From: Streptomyces sp. NBC_00271
Lineage (GTDB): Bacteria; Actinomycetota; Actinomycetes; Streptomycetales; Streptomycetaceae
DNA length: 64,000 nucleotides
Direction of reading: 5' to 3'
NCBI RefSeq assembly: GCF_036178845.1
Contig: NZ_CP108070.1
Coordinates: 9,424,001-9,488,000, forward strand
A program made the position numbers and the translations under genes. The notes under the pieces were generated by a model. It searched no databases. It saw only the letters and a list, made by a program, of their open reading frames with translations, and was not told where the DNA came from. Shown one piece after another: positions 37,435 through 45,910 of this stretch; the stretch's first letter is position 1; each line of letters opens with the position of its first letter.

Positions 37435-37502
37435 GTGCGCGACTCCCAGGTGAAGCGCGCCCCCCTTCACCCCCGCGACAAGGCGCCGCGGAGCCCTAGC
37501 CT

Positions 37503-37547
37503 CGACATATGGACCCGCGACACATGGACCCTCGACATATGGGCACA
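37503..37547 (+). repeat. Three tandem 15-bp units spanning the regulator start codons
   Basis: Units CGACATATGGACCCG, CGACACATGGACCCT and CGACATATGGGCACA each contain one in-frame ATG (37509, 37524, 37539), giving the N-terminus MDPRHMDPRHMGT. Confidence 0.8.
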
Positions 37548-38417
37548 GACAAGGAGGACCCTGCCGCCGAGAACGCGCTGGGAGGTTTCCTCCGCGCACG
37601 GCGTGCCCAACTGCGCCCCGAAGTCACGGGACTTCCCACCACCGGCCGCCGCAGGGTGCCCGGTCTGCGCCGCGAAGAGGTCGCCACCCTCGCGGGTGTG
37701 AGCACCGACTACTACATGCGCCTGGAACAGGGCCGCGAACGGCACCCGTCCCAGCAGGTACTCGAAGCCGTCGCGCGAGCCCTGCGACTGGACGACGAAG
37801 CGGTGGCCCACCTGTACCGCGTGGCCACCCCGACCGCCCGCCGTACGCGCCGTGCGCCCCGCGTCGAACGCGTCGCCCCGCACCTGCGGCGACTCCTCGA
37901 CACCTGGAGCGACACGCCCGCCTTCGTCCTGGGCCACGCCCTGGACGTCCTGGCCCGCAACCGGCTCGCAGGCGCCCTGTACGCCGGCTTCACCCACTCC
38001 GACAACCTGCTGCGCATGACGTTCCTGGACCCGGCCGCGCACCACTTCTACCGTGACTGGGACCGGGCCGCCGAATCGAGTGTGGCCACCCTGCGCCGGG
38101 CGGCCGGCATCGATCCCGAGGACCCGCGGTTGCGGGAGCTCGTCGGTGAACTGTCCGTGAAGAGCGTCGACTTCCGCGTCCTGTGGGCCCGCCACGACGT
38201 ACGCGGCAAGACCCGCGAGGCCAAGCTCTTCCACCACGCCCAGGTCGGCGACCTGGAACTGCACTACGAGGCGTTCACCGTCAACAGCGCCCCTACCCAG
38301 CAGCTCATCGTCTACCAGGCCGAACCGGGCAGCACGTCCGCCGACGCCCTCGCCCTGCTCGGCTCGCTCAGCGCCGGCCCCGTGCCCGCGCAGGACACCA
38401 CGATGGGCACCGACTGA
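37509..38417 (+). CDS. XRE-family regulator with MmyB-like ligand-binding domain, copy 1
   Basis: 302 residues. The helix-turn-helix (about 18-80) reads LGGFLRARRAQLRPE, VPGLRREEVATLAGVSTDYYMRLEQG. The C-terminal MmyB-type domain (about 115-290) has ERVAPHLRRLLDTW, PAFVLGHALDVLARN, FLDPAAHHFYRDWDRAAE and LWARHDVRGKTREAK. Such regulators usually control a nearby short-chain dehydrogenase. The start is ambiguous because three ATGs lie in a 15-bp tandem repeat; 37509 is the longest and 37539 the shortest. No strong ribosome site is present, so weak or leaderless initiation is possible. Confidence 0.9.
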   Translation: MDPRHMDPRHMGTDKEDPAAENALGGFLRARRAQLRPEVTGLPTTGRRRVPGLRREEVATLAGVSTDYYMRLEQGRERHPSQQVLEAVARALRLDDEAVAHLYRVATPTARRTRRAPRVERVAPHLRRLLDTWSDTPAFVLGHALDVLARNRLAGALYAGFTHSDNLLRMTFLDPAAHHFYRDWDRAAESSVATLRRAAGIDPEDPRLRELVGELSVKSVDFRVLWARHDVRGKTREAKLFHHAQVGDLELHYEAFTVNSAPTQQLIVYQAEPGSTSADALALLGSLSAGPVPAQDTTMGTD

Positions 38418-38537
38418 GACCGCGTACGAGCCGGCCCGGTGTGTCCTGGGTGTGCCAGGGCCAGGATCACGACTCCCCACCCGGGCGGACGCGAAGGAGA
38501 ATGAGGCCATGACCCGGATCATGACGAGGTGGGGTTC

Positions 38538-39449
38538 ATGAGCGACGGCACTCCTTTGGGAGAGTTCCTCAGGGCACGGCGTGAAGCGCTCAAGCCGCAG
38601 GACGTGGGGCTGCCGGAGCACGGCCGCAGGCGGGTACCGGGGCTGCGCCGCGAGGAGGTCGCCATGCTCGCGGGTGTGAGCTCCGACTACTACATGCGCC
38701 TGGAACAGGGCCGCGAGATCAGCCCGTCGCCGCAGGTGGTCGACGCGGTCGCCGCCGCCCTCCACCTCGACGACGAGGCACTCGACCACCTGCGCAGACT
38801 CGCCAGGGCACCTCAGGAGCGCCGTAGCACTTCCGTCGGTCACGACAGGATCAGCCCGCAGCTCCTCCAACTGCTCGACAACTGGCCCGACACCCCCGCC
38901 TTCGTTCTGGGACCTGCCCTGGACGTCCTGGCGCACAACGCGCTCGCCGCGGCCCTGCACAGCGGATTCCAGCGGTTCGACAACCTGGCCCGCATGGTCT
39001 TCCTCGACCCGGCCGGGCGCGGCTTCTACCGGGACTGGGAGAGGGCCGCGCACTCCTGCGTCGCAGAAATCCGCGCGGCCTACGGATACGACCCCGATTC
39101 CCCACGGATCACCGAGGTCGTCGACACGCTCTGCTCGAAGAGCCCGGAATTCGCCGAGCTGTGGGCACGGCACGAGGTGAAGGGCAAGACCCAGCAGGCC
39201 AAGAACCTCGCACATCCCGAGGTCGGCGCTCTGGAGATCCAGTTCTCGGCATTCACGGTCAACGGTGCTCCGCATCAGCAACTGGTCGTCTACCAGGCCG
39301 AGCCCGCCTCTTCCACCGCGGCTGCCTTCGCGGACCTCCGTTCCCGGGCCGCCCGTCCGGCGCCCGGGCACAACGAGGCCCCGATGCCCGCGCGAGCCGA
39401 TGACACCGTCCCGTCCCCATCGCTCGGAGGGGACGGGACAACCGAATGA
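38538..39449 (+). CDS. XRE-family regulator with MmyB-like ligand-binding domain, copy 2
   Basis: A 303-residue close paralogue of the preceding gene. LGEFLRARREALKPQDVGLPEHGRR leads into the helix-turn-helix, VPGLRREEVAMLAGVSSDYY is nearly identical, and FLDPAGRGFYRDWERAAHSC and LWARHEVKGKTQQAK mark the ligand domain. ATG 38538 follows AGGTGGGG; GTG 38529 is a weaker alternative. It is convergent with an SDR remnant, its probable former target. Confidence 0.9.
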   Translation: MSDGTPLGEFLRARREALKPQDVGLPEHGRRRVPGLRREEVAMLAGVSSDYYMRLEQGREISPSPQVVDAVAAALHLDDEALDHLRRLARAPQERRSTSVGHDRISPQLLQLLDNWPDTPAFVLGPALDVLAHNALAAALHSGFQRFDNLARMVFLDPAGRGFYRDWERAAHSCVAEIRAAYGYDPDSPRITEVVDTLCSKSPEFAELWARHEVKGKTQQAKNLAHPEVGALEIQFSAFTVNGAPHQQLVVYQAEPASSTAAAFADLRSRAARPAPGHNEAPMPARADDTVPSPSLGGDGTTE

Positions 39450-39451
39450 CT

Positions 39452-39690
39452 CAGGTCCGGCGGCCGTGGGACGGACGATGATCTCGCCGACGTCGACACC
39501 AGCAGTGCTGGCCCATGGCGAACGCGATCGCCGCCGCGACGGACGAGGCCGGGATGGCGACACTGCGGTAGGTACGCATCCTCTCGCGGCCCTCCGGGTC
39601 GGAGACGGACTCGGCGAGGTCGGACTCGATCACGCCCGGGGAGAACTGGTGGGCGCCGATCAAGGCGACGTTGATGAAGTGCCCGTGGTG
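39452..39690 (-). pseudogene. C-terminal remnant of a short-chain dehydrogenase/reductase
   Basis: The minus strand encodes FSPGVIESDLAESVSDPEGR then RMRTYRSVAIPASSVAAAIA, typical of the end of SDR oxidoreductases. After FAMGQ the frame changes, and AGVDVGEIIVRPTA continues in another frame. The N-terminal Rossmann part is absent. It is truncated and frameshifted, so it is not functional. MmyB-type regulators often pair with such SDRs. Confidence 0.7.
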
Positions 39691-39727
39691 CTGGGTCCGC
39701 ATGACCGGCTCCGGCTGGCGGACATGG

Positions 39728-39994
39728 TCATGGCCGAGACTCGCGGTAGAGCACCAGGTGCTCGTGGAACAGAACGCCGTCGCGGACGTCGCCGGTCGCG
39801 GTGAAGCCGGTGTCGTCGACGTAGTCGAGGTGGTTGCCGGTGACGGTGTAGCTGCCGGTGTAGGCGCTCCGGCGGTTGCCGCGGGCCTCGTCGTAGCGGC
39901 CGTTCGGCAGCAGTTCCTGGCGGATGAAGCCGTCCGCGGTCACCCACATCCCGACGTACGGGTGGGGGTCGCGAGGCGTGTCGTTGCTGGTCAT
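39728..39994 (-). CDS. Atu4866-domain protein, stand-alone
   Basis: 88 residues forming a single Atu4866-like domain: YVGMWVTADGFIRQELLPNG, RYDEARGNRRSAYTGSYTV, NHLDYVDDTGFTATGDVRDG, and a C-terminal HEHLVLYR. The fold is a small beta-barrel (structure known for Atu4866); the function is unclear. It is divergent from a gene carrying a second copy of the domain, with inverted copies of a shared motif between them. Confidence 0.8.
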   Translation of the reverse strand: MTSNDTPRDPHPYVGMWVTADGFIRQELLPNGRYDEARGNRRSAYTGSYTVTGNHLDYVDDTGFTATGDVRDGVLFHEHLVLYRESRP

Positions 39995-40024
39995 GGCTCT
40001 ACGGTCCGCCCGGCGGCCGGTGAC

Positions 40025-40209
40025 AACCAGGCCGCCGTCTCCCCAGGTGAGGGCTTCCTGGGTGCCGCGCACCCGGTATCGCGAGCGGCTGAGTCCTTGG
40101 TGCGGGGCGGCTGCGGCGCAGGCCGTCCGAGACCGCCGCATGCCCCCTCCGTCGCACGCGGCGGGACGGAGGGTGGGTGCCCGACACCTGGGGACACGGC
40201 GGCCTGGTT
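40025..40209. promoter_or_regulatory. Inverted pair of putative regulator sites between the Atu4866 genes
   Basis: Two 23-base sites in opposite orientation, 40025-40047 and 40187-40209, differ at a single base (AACCAGGCCGCCGT, then C or G, then TCCCCAGG). Each faces one of the divergent Atu4866 genes. A third relative lies at 37413-37434 before the first MmyB regulator. Confidence 0.5.
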
Positions 40210-40341
40210 CCGACTCCGCCGCGCGACGAACCTGGTGGTCAGGCAGCCGCGGTAGCTGCCGGACATCCACCTCGGACCTGCACCGGCGCTCGCTTCGCGC
40301 ATCGGGCGGACCGATGAGCCGACTCCACCGAGGAGCACGCA

Positions 40342-41199
40342 ATGAGCATCACCGACACCGACACCGACACCGGCACTGAGACCGAGATCGACACCGGCAC
40401 CGACACCGGCACTGAGACCGAGATCGCGACCGGCACAGGCACTGACCCCGACACCGACAACGACACGGTGAGCTGGAACCGCAAGGCGCTCGGCGTGATC
40501 CTCTCGAACGACGAGGGGCGTCCCGTCCTGTTCACCAACGCCCGCATCCTGACGATGGACCCGCTGATCGGGACCATGACCGGCGCCGACCTGCTGTTCG
40601 TCGGCTCCCTGGTCGTGGGGGTCGGCCCCGCCATCGTCACCGCGGCACAGGACGACAACGCCATCGTCGTCGACTGCACCGGCATGACCATCGCCCCCGC
40701 GGTCGTGGACACCGTCGCGCTGGCCGGCGGCCGCGGCCACCGCTCGGAGTACGTCGCGACGCTGACCCCGGGCAACACCCCCGACTTCCTGGTGGTGCCC
40801 GACGAGCTCGCCGCCGACGTGCCGAGCGCGGTGGCCACACTCATGACCCGGCCGGAACAGGTCCGCGCACTCGTCGCGGCCGGTCGGCCCGTCCTGTGGG
40901 ACGGAACCGACGCCCCCGGCCGGGCCACCGCCCCCGAGGCGGGCATCCCGGCCTCCGATGACCTGACCGGCAGCCCGCGCGTCGGCGTCTGGATCGACAG
41001 ACACGACTTCCTGCACCAGGAGCTCACCGCCGACGGCCGCTACGACGAGACCCGGGGCGGCCGCCCGCACGCCTACCAGGGCCGGTACTGGATCGACGGC
41101 GACCGCATCGACTACCTGGACGACCTCGGCTTCTGGGCCTACGGAGAGTTCCAGGGCGACGAACTCCACCACGCGGGCTACGTCATGAAGCTCGGCTGA
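40342..41199 (+). CDS. Atu4866-domain protein fused to a barrel-less amidohydrolase-like domain
   Basis: 285 residues in three parts. Residues 1-42 are a Thr/Asp/Glu/Gly low-complexity run with the unit TDTGTETEI twice. Residues 55-190 look like the composite beta-sandwich of amidohydrolases: VLFTNARILTMDPLIGTMTG and VVDCTGMTIAPAVVD from the N-terminal half, joined to LTPGNTPDFLVVPDEL and GRPVLWDG from the C-terminal half, without the TIM barrel or the H-x-H metal site. Residues 200-285 are an Atu4866 domain (VGVWIDRHDFLHQELTADGR). It cannot be a hydrolase by this fold and may bind a ligand. Confidence 0.8.
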   Translation: MSITDTDTDTGTETEIDTGTDTGTETEIATGTGTDPDTDNDTVSWNRKALGVILSNDEGRPVLFTNARILTMDPLIGTMTGADLLFVGSLVVGVGPAIVTAAQDDNAIVVDCTGMTIAPAVVDTVALAGGRGHRSEYVATLTPGNTPDFLVVPDELAADVPSAVATLMTRPEQVRALVAAGRPVLWDGTDAPGRATAPEAGIPASDDLTGSPRVGVWIDRHDFLHQELTADGRYDETRGGRPHAYQGRYWIDGDRIDYLDDLGFWAYGEFQGDELHHAGYVMKLG

Positions 41200-41282
41200 C
41201 CTTCCCCGCCCCCGCCCCCACCCTCATCCCCTGCCCTCTCCGTCTCCGCTGCCCCCTCCGCCGTACCGAAAGAAGGCCCCGC

Positions 41283-42674
41283 ATGAACGTCAACGACACC
41301 ACCAGCGCCGCCGTGCTCGAAGAGCTCCGGCGTCGGCCCGCCGACCGGCGGCGCATCCTGTTCACCGGCGCCACCATCGTCACCATGGACCCCGACCTCG
41401 GCGTCATCGACCGCGGCGACCTCCTCGTCGAGGGTGACACCATCGCCGCGATCGGGGCGAACCTGACCGCTGACGGTGCGGTGGTCGTCGACGCCACCGG
41501 CACGATCCTCACCCCCGGCTTCGTCGACACCCACCGGCACGCCTGGGAGGCCCAGCTGCGCCGGATCATGCCGGACGTCGACGACCTCGGCGGCTACGTC
41601 ATGGCCACCCTGGCCGGCTACGCCACGGTCTACCGGCCCGAGGACATGTACATCGGCACTCGGCTGGCCGCCCTGACCGCGATCGACAGCGGCATCACGA
41701 CCATGCTCGACTTCTCCCACAACTCCCGTACCCGCGAGCACTCCGACGCCGCGATCGGGGCGCTCCGCGACACCGGCATCCGAGGCGTGCACGCCTCCAT
41801 GGGCCCGCACTTCGGCGAGTGGGACCGGCAGTGGCCCGGCGACCTGGCCCGTATCAAGGACCAGTACTTCAGCAGCGACGACCAGTTGCTCACGCTGCGC
41901 CTGGCGACCCTGGCCACCGACGAGATCGCCGGTCCTGCGCTCGCCTACGGTCCTGAACTCGCGTGTGTGGCAAGGGACTTGGGCATCGGAGTGAGCGTGG
42001 ACGCCGTCTTCGGCACGTCCTCCTCCGAAGCGGTCCTGCGCTGGGCCAAGGACGGCGTTCTCGGCCCCGACGTCACCCTCATCCACTCCACCGGACTGAC
42101 CTCCGAGGCATGGGAGATGATGGGGGAGACCGGCACCACCGTCGCCCTCGCCCCCACGTCCGACGCGCAGATCGGCCTCGAGACGGCGATCCCCGCCATC
42201 GGCGAGGCCCTGTCCGTCGGCATCCGCCCTGGCCTGAGCATCGACGTCGAAGTCGCCCTCGCCAGCGACATGTTCACGCAGATGCGGGCCCTGCACGCCA
42301 TCCAGCGGATGCGCGCGGTCAACGCCGTCTACGGCACCGACCAGCAGCCCTCCCGCATCACCACCCACGACGTCCTCGACTTCGCCACCCTCCAGGGCGC
42401 CCGTACCAACGGCCTGGCAGGCGTCACCGGTTCACTCACCCCAGGCAAGAAGGCCGACCTGCTGGTCCTCCAGGCCGAGGACCTCAACAACATGCCCCTC
42501 AACGACCCCATCGGCACCCTCGTGCTGGGCTCCGACGCCCGCAACATCACCGCCGTCCTCATCAACGGCGAGCCCCGCAAGTGGGACGGACAGGTCCTCG
42601 ACGTCAACCTGGCCGCTCTGCGCAGCGAGGTGCACGCCTCGCGCGAGTACGTGCTGAACACCCCGGCCGTCTGA
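41283..42674 (+). CDS. Amidohydrolase-family protein (TRZ/ATZ deaminase-like)
   Basis: A 463-residue amidohydrolase. The beta-sandwich start is ILFTGATIVTMDPDLGVIDR, the metal site is GFVDTHRHAWEAQ (H-x-H), and further barrel segments are TTMLDFSHN, GVHASMGPHFGEW, LIHSTGLTSEAWE and GLSIDVEVALASDMF. LTPGKKADLLVLQ closes the sandwich. Expected substrates are ring amines or ureides, or an imidazolone; the exact one is unknown. It follows the barrel-less paralogue by 83 bases in the same direction, so both may belong to one pathway. A hairpin terminator follows. Confidence 0.88.
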   Translation: MNVNDTTSAAVLEELRRRPADRRRILFTGATIVTMDPDLGVIDRGDLLVEGDTIAAIGANLTADGAVVVDATGTILTPGFVDTHRHAWEAQLRRIMPDVDDLGGYVMATLAGYATVYRPEDMYIGTRLAALTAIDSGITTMLDFSHNSRTREHSDAAIGALRDTGIRGVHASMGPHFGEWDRQWPGDLARIKDQYFSSDDQLLTLRLATLATDEIAGPALAYGPELACVARDLGIGVSVDAVFGTSSSEAVLRWAKDGVLGPDVTLIHSTGLTSEAWEMMGETGTTVALAPTSDAQIGLETAIPAIGEALSVGIRPGLSIDVEVALASDMFTQMRALHAIQRMRAVNAVYGTDQQPSRITTHDVLDFATLQGARTNGLAGVTGSLTPGKKADLLVLQAEDLNNMPLNDPIGTLVLGSDARNITAVLINGEPRKWDGQVLDVNLAALRSEVHASREYVLNTPAV

Positions 42675-42710
42675 GCATCTCCCCGCCACCCGCCCCTTCC
42701 CCTCCATCGT

Positions 42711-42739
42711 CCCCCGGCCGTTCCTCCCACGGCCGGGGG
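42711..42739 (+). terminator. Terminator after the amidohydrolase
   Basis: CCCCCGGCCG (42711-42720) pairs perfectly with 42730-42739 across a 9-base loop, 36 bases beyond the stop. Confidence 0.75.
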
Positions 42740-42828
42740 CACTCACCCGATCCCGGTGGTGCCATCGGCCGATCGTGCCGCGCACAAACCCGCGGGGCGG
42801 CGACCAGACGCCCCCTTCTGGAGTTCCC

Positions 42829-44091
42829 ATGTCCCACCCCACTCCCTCCACGTCCCCCCGTCCCACCCCCACCACGTCCCCCGAGCCCGCGGCAACCGCG
42901 CCCAACACCCCGGACCAGCCGCCCTCCTGGGCGCCCGCCGCCCCGACCATCGCCCTGCTGACCGCACTCGGCGTCCTGATGGTCGGCCAGATGTACACCG
43001 TCCTGGCCCTGCTGCACCCCATGGCCACCGCGCTCGGCACCGCACCGGAGCAGGTCACCTGGACCGCGACGGCGTTCGGCTTCGCCTACGCCGCCGGATT
43101 CCTGCTCGCCGGTCCGCTGTCCGACCGCTACGGCTCGCGCGCCGTGATCACGACCGGGCTAGTAGCCGCCACGGCAGCCACCCTGGCGGTCAGCGCCGCC
43201 CCCGACCTCCCCACGGCCATCGCCCTGCGCAGCCTGCAGGGACTCACCGCCGCGACCTTCGCGCCCTCCGCGCTCTCCTACGTCGTCCACCACATAGCGC
43301 CACAACGCCGCGGCACCGCCCTGACTTGCATCACCAGCGGCATGTTCGCCGCCGCCGTGCTCCTGCAGATCGGCGCCCAGGCCGTCGCGGCCGGGCTCGG
43401 CTGGCGCGCGGTCTTCTGGCTCAGCGCCACCCTCATGGCCCTGAGCCTGATCCCGGTGCGCCGCGTCCTGCGGCCCACGCTCCGCCACGACACCGGCGGC
43501 GGGCTGAGTCAGGCGTTCGCGGCGATGCCGCGACTACTGGGCCGACCGCGCATGGTCGCCCTCTACCTGTCGACCGTGGCCCTGATGTCCTCCTTCGTCG
43601 CCATCTACACGGCGGTGGCCATCGCCGGGCCGGCCGGCATCGCCGGGAACTCCTCCGCGATCCTCGCCCTGCGGGCCAGCGCGCTGCCCGCCCTCGTCGC
43701 CGTCCCCGTGCTCGCCCGCCCGCTCCAGCGCCTGGCCGCACCCCTGCGCGCGGTCCTCGCGTTCGCGCTGGCCGCCCTCACCGTCGCGGCCGGTTCCTTC
43801 CTCGGCGGTCACGCCGTGCCGCTCGCCCTCGCGCTGCTCCTGTTCGTGGCAGCCGTCGCGGCAGCGGCACCCGCCGTCGTCGAGACGATCAACGCCACCG
43901 CCCCGCACGCCCGCGGCGCGGCCGTCGCCCTCTACGGATGCAGCATGTTCATCGGCGCCAGCCTGGGCCCGCAGCTCACCGGAGCTCTGACCGGCCTCGG
44001 CTTCGGCGGCATCCTGCGCTTCGTCGCCGCCGCACTCGTCCTGGGCATCCTCCTGGCTCTGCCGGCCCTCCGACACCACCGCACCCAATGA
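42829..44091 (+). CDS. MFS transporter
   Basis: A 420-residue, 12-TM major facilitator. A Pro/Thr-rich N-terminal tail precedes TIALLTALGVLMVGQMYTVL. GFLLAGPLSDRYGSRAVITT is the A-motif loop, and FAPSALSYVVHHIAPQRRGT follows. DHA1-like drug/metabolite exporters are the closest type. ATG 42829 follows TGGAG. A terminator separates it from the amidohydrolase, so it has its own promoter, but it may export that pathway's product. Confidence 0.88.
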   Translation: MSHPTPSTSPRPTPTTSPEPAATAPNTPDQPPSWAPAAPTIALLTALGVLMVGQMYTVLALLHPMATALGTAPEQVTWTATAFGFAYAAGFLLAGPLSDRYGSRAVITTGLVAATAATLAVSAAPDLPTAIALRSLQGLTAATFAPSALSYVVHHIAPQRRGTALTCITSGMFAAAVLLQIGAQAVAAGLGWRAVFWLSATLMALSLIPVRRVLRPTLRHDTGGGLSQAFAAMPRLLGRPRMVALYLSTVALMSSFVAIYTAVAIAGPAGIAGNSSAILALRASALPALVAVPVLARPLQRLAAPLRAVLAFALAALTVAAGSFLGGHAVPLALALLLFVAAVAAAAPAVVETINATAPHARGAAVALYGCSMFIGASLGPQLTGALTGLGFGGILRFVAAALVLGILLALPALRHHRTQ

Positions 44092-44167
44092 CATGGAACA
44101 GGGCTTCTACCAACTCCTGTCTGCCCTCGCGGAAATGGCCCCGCGCGACGAGCTAGTGTCCTCGCTT

Positions 44168-44830
44168 GTGACCGAACCCTCCTCTGTGACCGAACCCTCC
44201 TCGCATCTCGGTGCGACAGCGGATGCCTACGACGCCGTCGCACGCCATTACGCCGAACGCTTCCGTAATGATCTCGACGCTCTTCCGCTGGATCGCGCGA
44301 TGCTCGCCGCGTTCGCCGACCTCGTACGGACCACCGGCGCCGGGCCCGTCGCGGAGCTGGGATGCGGCCCGGGACGCATCACCGCGCACCTGCGGGACCT
44401 GGGGCTGGACGTCTTCGGCGTCGACCTGTCGCCGGTGATGATCGATCTCGCCCGCGAGGCACACCCGGACCTGCGGTTCGAGGTCGGCTCCATGGACGCC
44501 CTGGACCTGGCCGACGGCAAGCTGAACGGCATCGTGTCCTACTACTCGGTCATCCACACCCCACCGCAGGAGGTGCCCTCGTACCTCGCCGAGTTCCGGC
44601 GGATACTCGCGCCTGACGGCCACCTCTCGCTCGCGTTCTTCGAGTCGGAGGGTGAGCCGGTCGCCGCGTTCGACCACAAAGTGGTGACGGCGTACCGATG
44701 GCCGATCGACGACCTCGCGGGGCTGGCCGGTGAAGCCGGGTTCGTCGAGGTCGGCCGGATGCTGCGTGCGCCGCGCGAGGAGGAACGCCAGTTCCGCCAT
44801 GGCCATCTGCTGATGCGCGCAGCCAAGTGA
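44168..44830 (+). CDS. SAM-dependent methyltransferase
   Basis: A class I methyltransferase of about 220 residues. The SAM motif is VAELGCGPGRITAHLRDLGL with the acidic GVDLSP, then SMDALDLADGKLNGIVSYYSV and LAPDGHLSLAFFE. The start is unclear: an 18-bp duplication (GTGACCGAACCCTCCTC units) gives two in-frame GTGs at 44168 and 44186, and an ATG at 44093 just after the MFS stop lacks a ribosome site. The family begins near TEPS, so 44168 or 44186 is likely. The substrate is unknown. Confidence 0.85.
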   Translation: MTEPSSVTEPSSHLGATADAYDAVARHYAERFRNDLDALPLDRAMLAAFADLVRTTGAGPVAELGCGPGRITAHLRDLGLDVFGVDLSPVMIDLAREAHPDLRFEVGSMDALDLADGKLNGIVSYYSVIHTPPQEVPSYLAEFRRILAPDGHLSLAFFESEGEPVAAFDHKVVTAYRWPIDDLAGLAGEAGFVEVGRMLRAPREEERQFRHGHLLMRAAK

Positions 44831-44884
44831 CTCAGGTGTCGACACGGGTGGCCACGGCTCCGGGGCCGGGGGAGATGGGACGGA

Positions 44885-45898
44885 ATGATCGGGACCGTGT
44901 TCCGCAGCGAGGACGTGCCTGCGGAGGACAGATTCGAGTACTGGCGGGAACTGGTCGGCCGGACGCGCTCGAGCGACCTGATCAGTGCCCACACCGCCGA
45001 CTACTGGGCGGAGTACCGGCTGATGGAGCTGGGGCCGGTGACCGTATGGCCGTCGTCGTTCCTGCCGACCCGCTACCGGCGGAGCGGAAAAATGGTGCGT
45101 CGGTCCGACCCCGAGTCGTACCACCTGACGCTGCTGCTCGAAGGAGACCTGGCTCTCGAGCACGCCGGACGGACCGACACGTTCGGCCCACGTGACCTGC
45201 ACCTGGTCGACGGCTCGCGGCCGTACGACCTCCGACCGCTCGACGACCGGGATCGCCGTGCCGTCAAGGGGGTCGGCGTGGACTTCCCCAAGGCGTTGCT
45301 GCCCCTGCCGCCGCACCTCGTACGGGAGTTGCTGGGCCGGGGGCTGTCGGGGCGGGAGGGTACCGGCGCTCTGCTGACCGAATTCGTCGTCGGTCTGGAC
45401 CGGCAGGCCGAAACCCTTCAGCCGTCCGACGCTCCACGCCTGGGTACGGTCGTACTCGACCTGCTGTCGGCCTGGTTCGCCCAGGTACTGGACGCAGAGG
45501 CCGCGCTTCCGCAGGAGACCCGCCGGCGGGTCACAGCACAACGCATCCAGGCGTTCATCCGGCAGAATCTCCACGACCCGGAGCTGACGCCGTCCTCGAT
45601 CGCCGCCGCGCACCACATCTCCCGCAGCTACCTGTACCGGATCTTTCAGCAGCAGTCGCAGGGCGAAACGGTCGCGGCCTGGATCCGCGGTCGACGGCTG
45701 GAGAACGCCCACCGAGACCTGGCCGACTCCTCGCTGCGCACCACGCCGGTCCACGCCGTCGCCGCCCGCTGGGGCTTCCCCCGCGCCTCCGAATTCACCC
45801 GCGCCTTTCGCACCGCGTACGGGCTCTCCCCGAAGGAGTACCGGCTCCAGGCACTGTCCGAGCGGGAGCAGACGCTCAGCCGGTCCCCGATGGACTGA
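44885..45898 (+). CDS. AraC-family transcriptional regulator
   Basis: 337 residues. An N-terminal AraC-binding-like cupin region (FRSEDVPAEDRFEYWRELVG, LLEGDLALEHAGRT, PRDLHLVDGSRPYDL) precedes a C-terminal double helix-turn-helix (QRIQAFIRQNLHDPELTPSS, SRSYLYRIFQQQ, WGFPRASEFTRAFRTAYGLS). This matches the actinobacterial AraC type with an AraC-like ligand domain. It is convergent with the amidase, and no obvious target is adjacent. Confidence 0.9.
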   Translation: MIGTVFRSEDVPAEDRFEYWRELVGRTRSSDLISAHTADYWAEYRLMELGPVTVWPSSFLPTRYRRSGKMVRRSDPESYHLTLLLEGDLALEHAGRTDTFGPRDLHLVDGSRPYDLRPLDDRDRRAVKGVGVDFPKALLPLPPHLVRELLGRGLSGREGTGALLTEFVVGLDRQAETLQPSDAPRLGTVVLDLLSAWFAQVLDAEAALPQETRRRVTAQRIQAFIRQNLHDPELTPSSIAAAHHISRSYLYRIFQQQSQGETVAAWIRGRRLENAHRDLADSSLRTTPVHAVAARWGFPRASEFTRAFRTAYGLSPKEYRLQALSEREQTLSRSPMD

Positions 45899-45910
45899 TC
45901 GCCTCCCTGC

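Noticed and set aside
40345..40460. CRISPR-like or iteron repeat
   Set aside because: The repeats are in frame with a convincing protein and encode its acidic tail.
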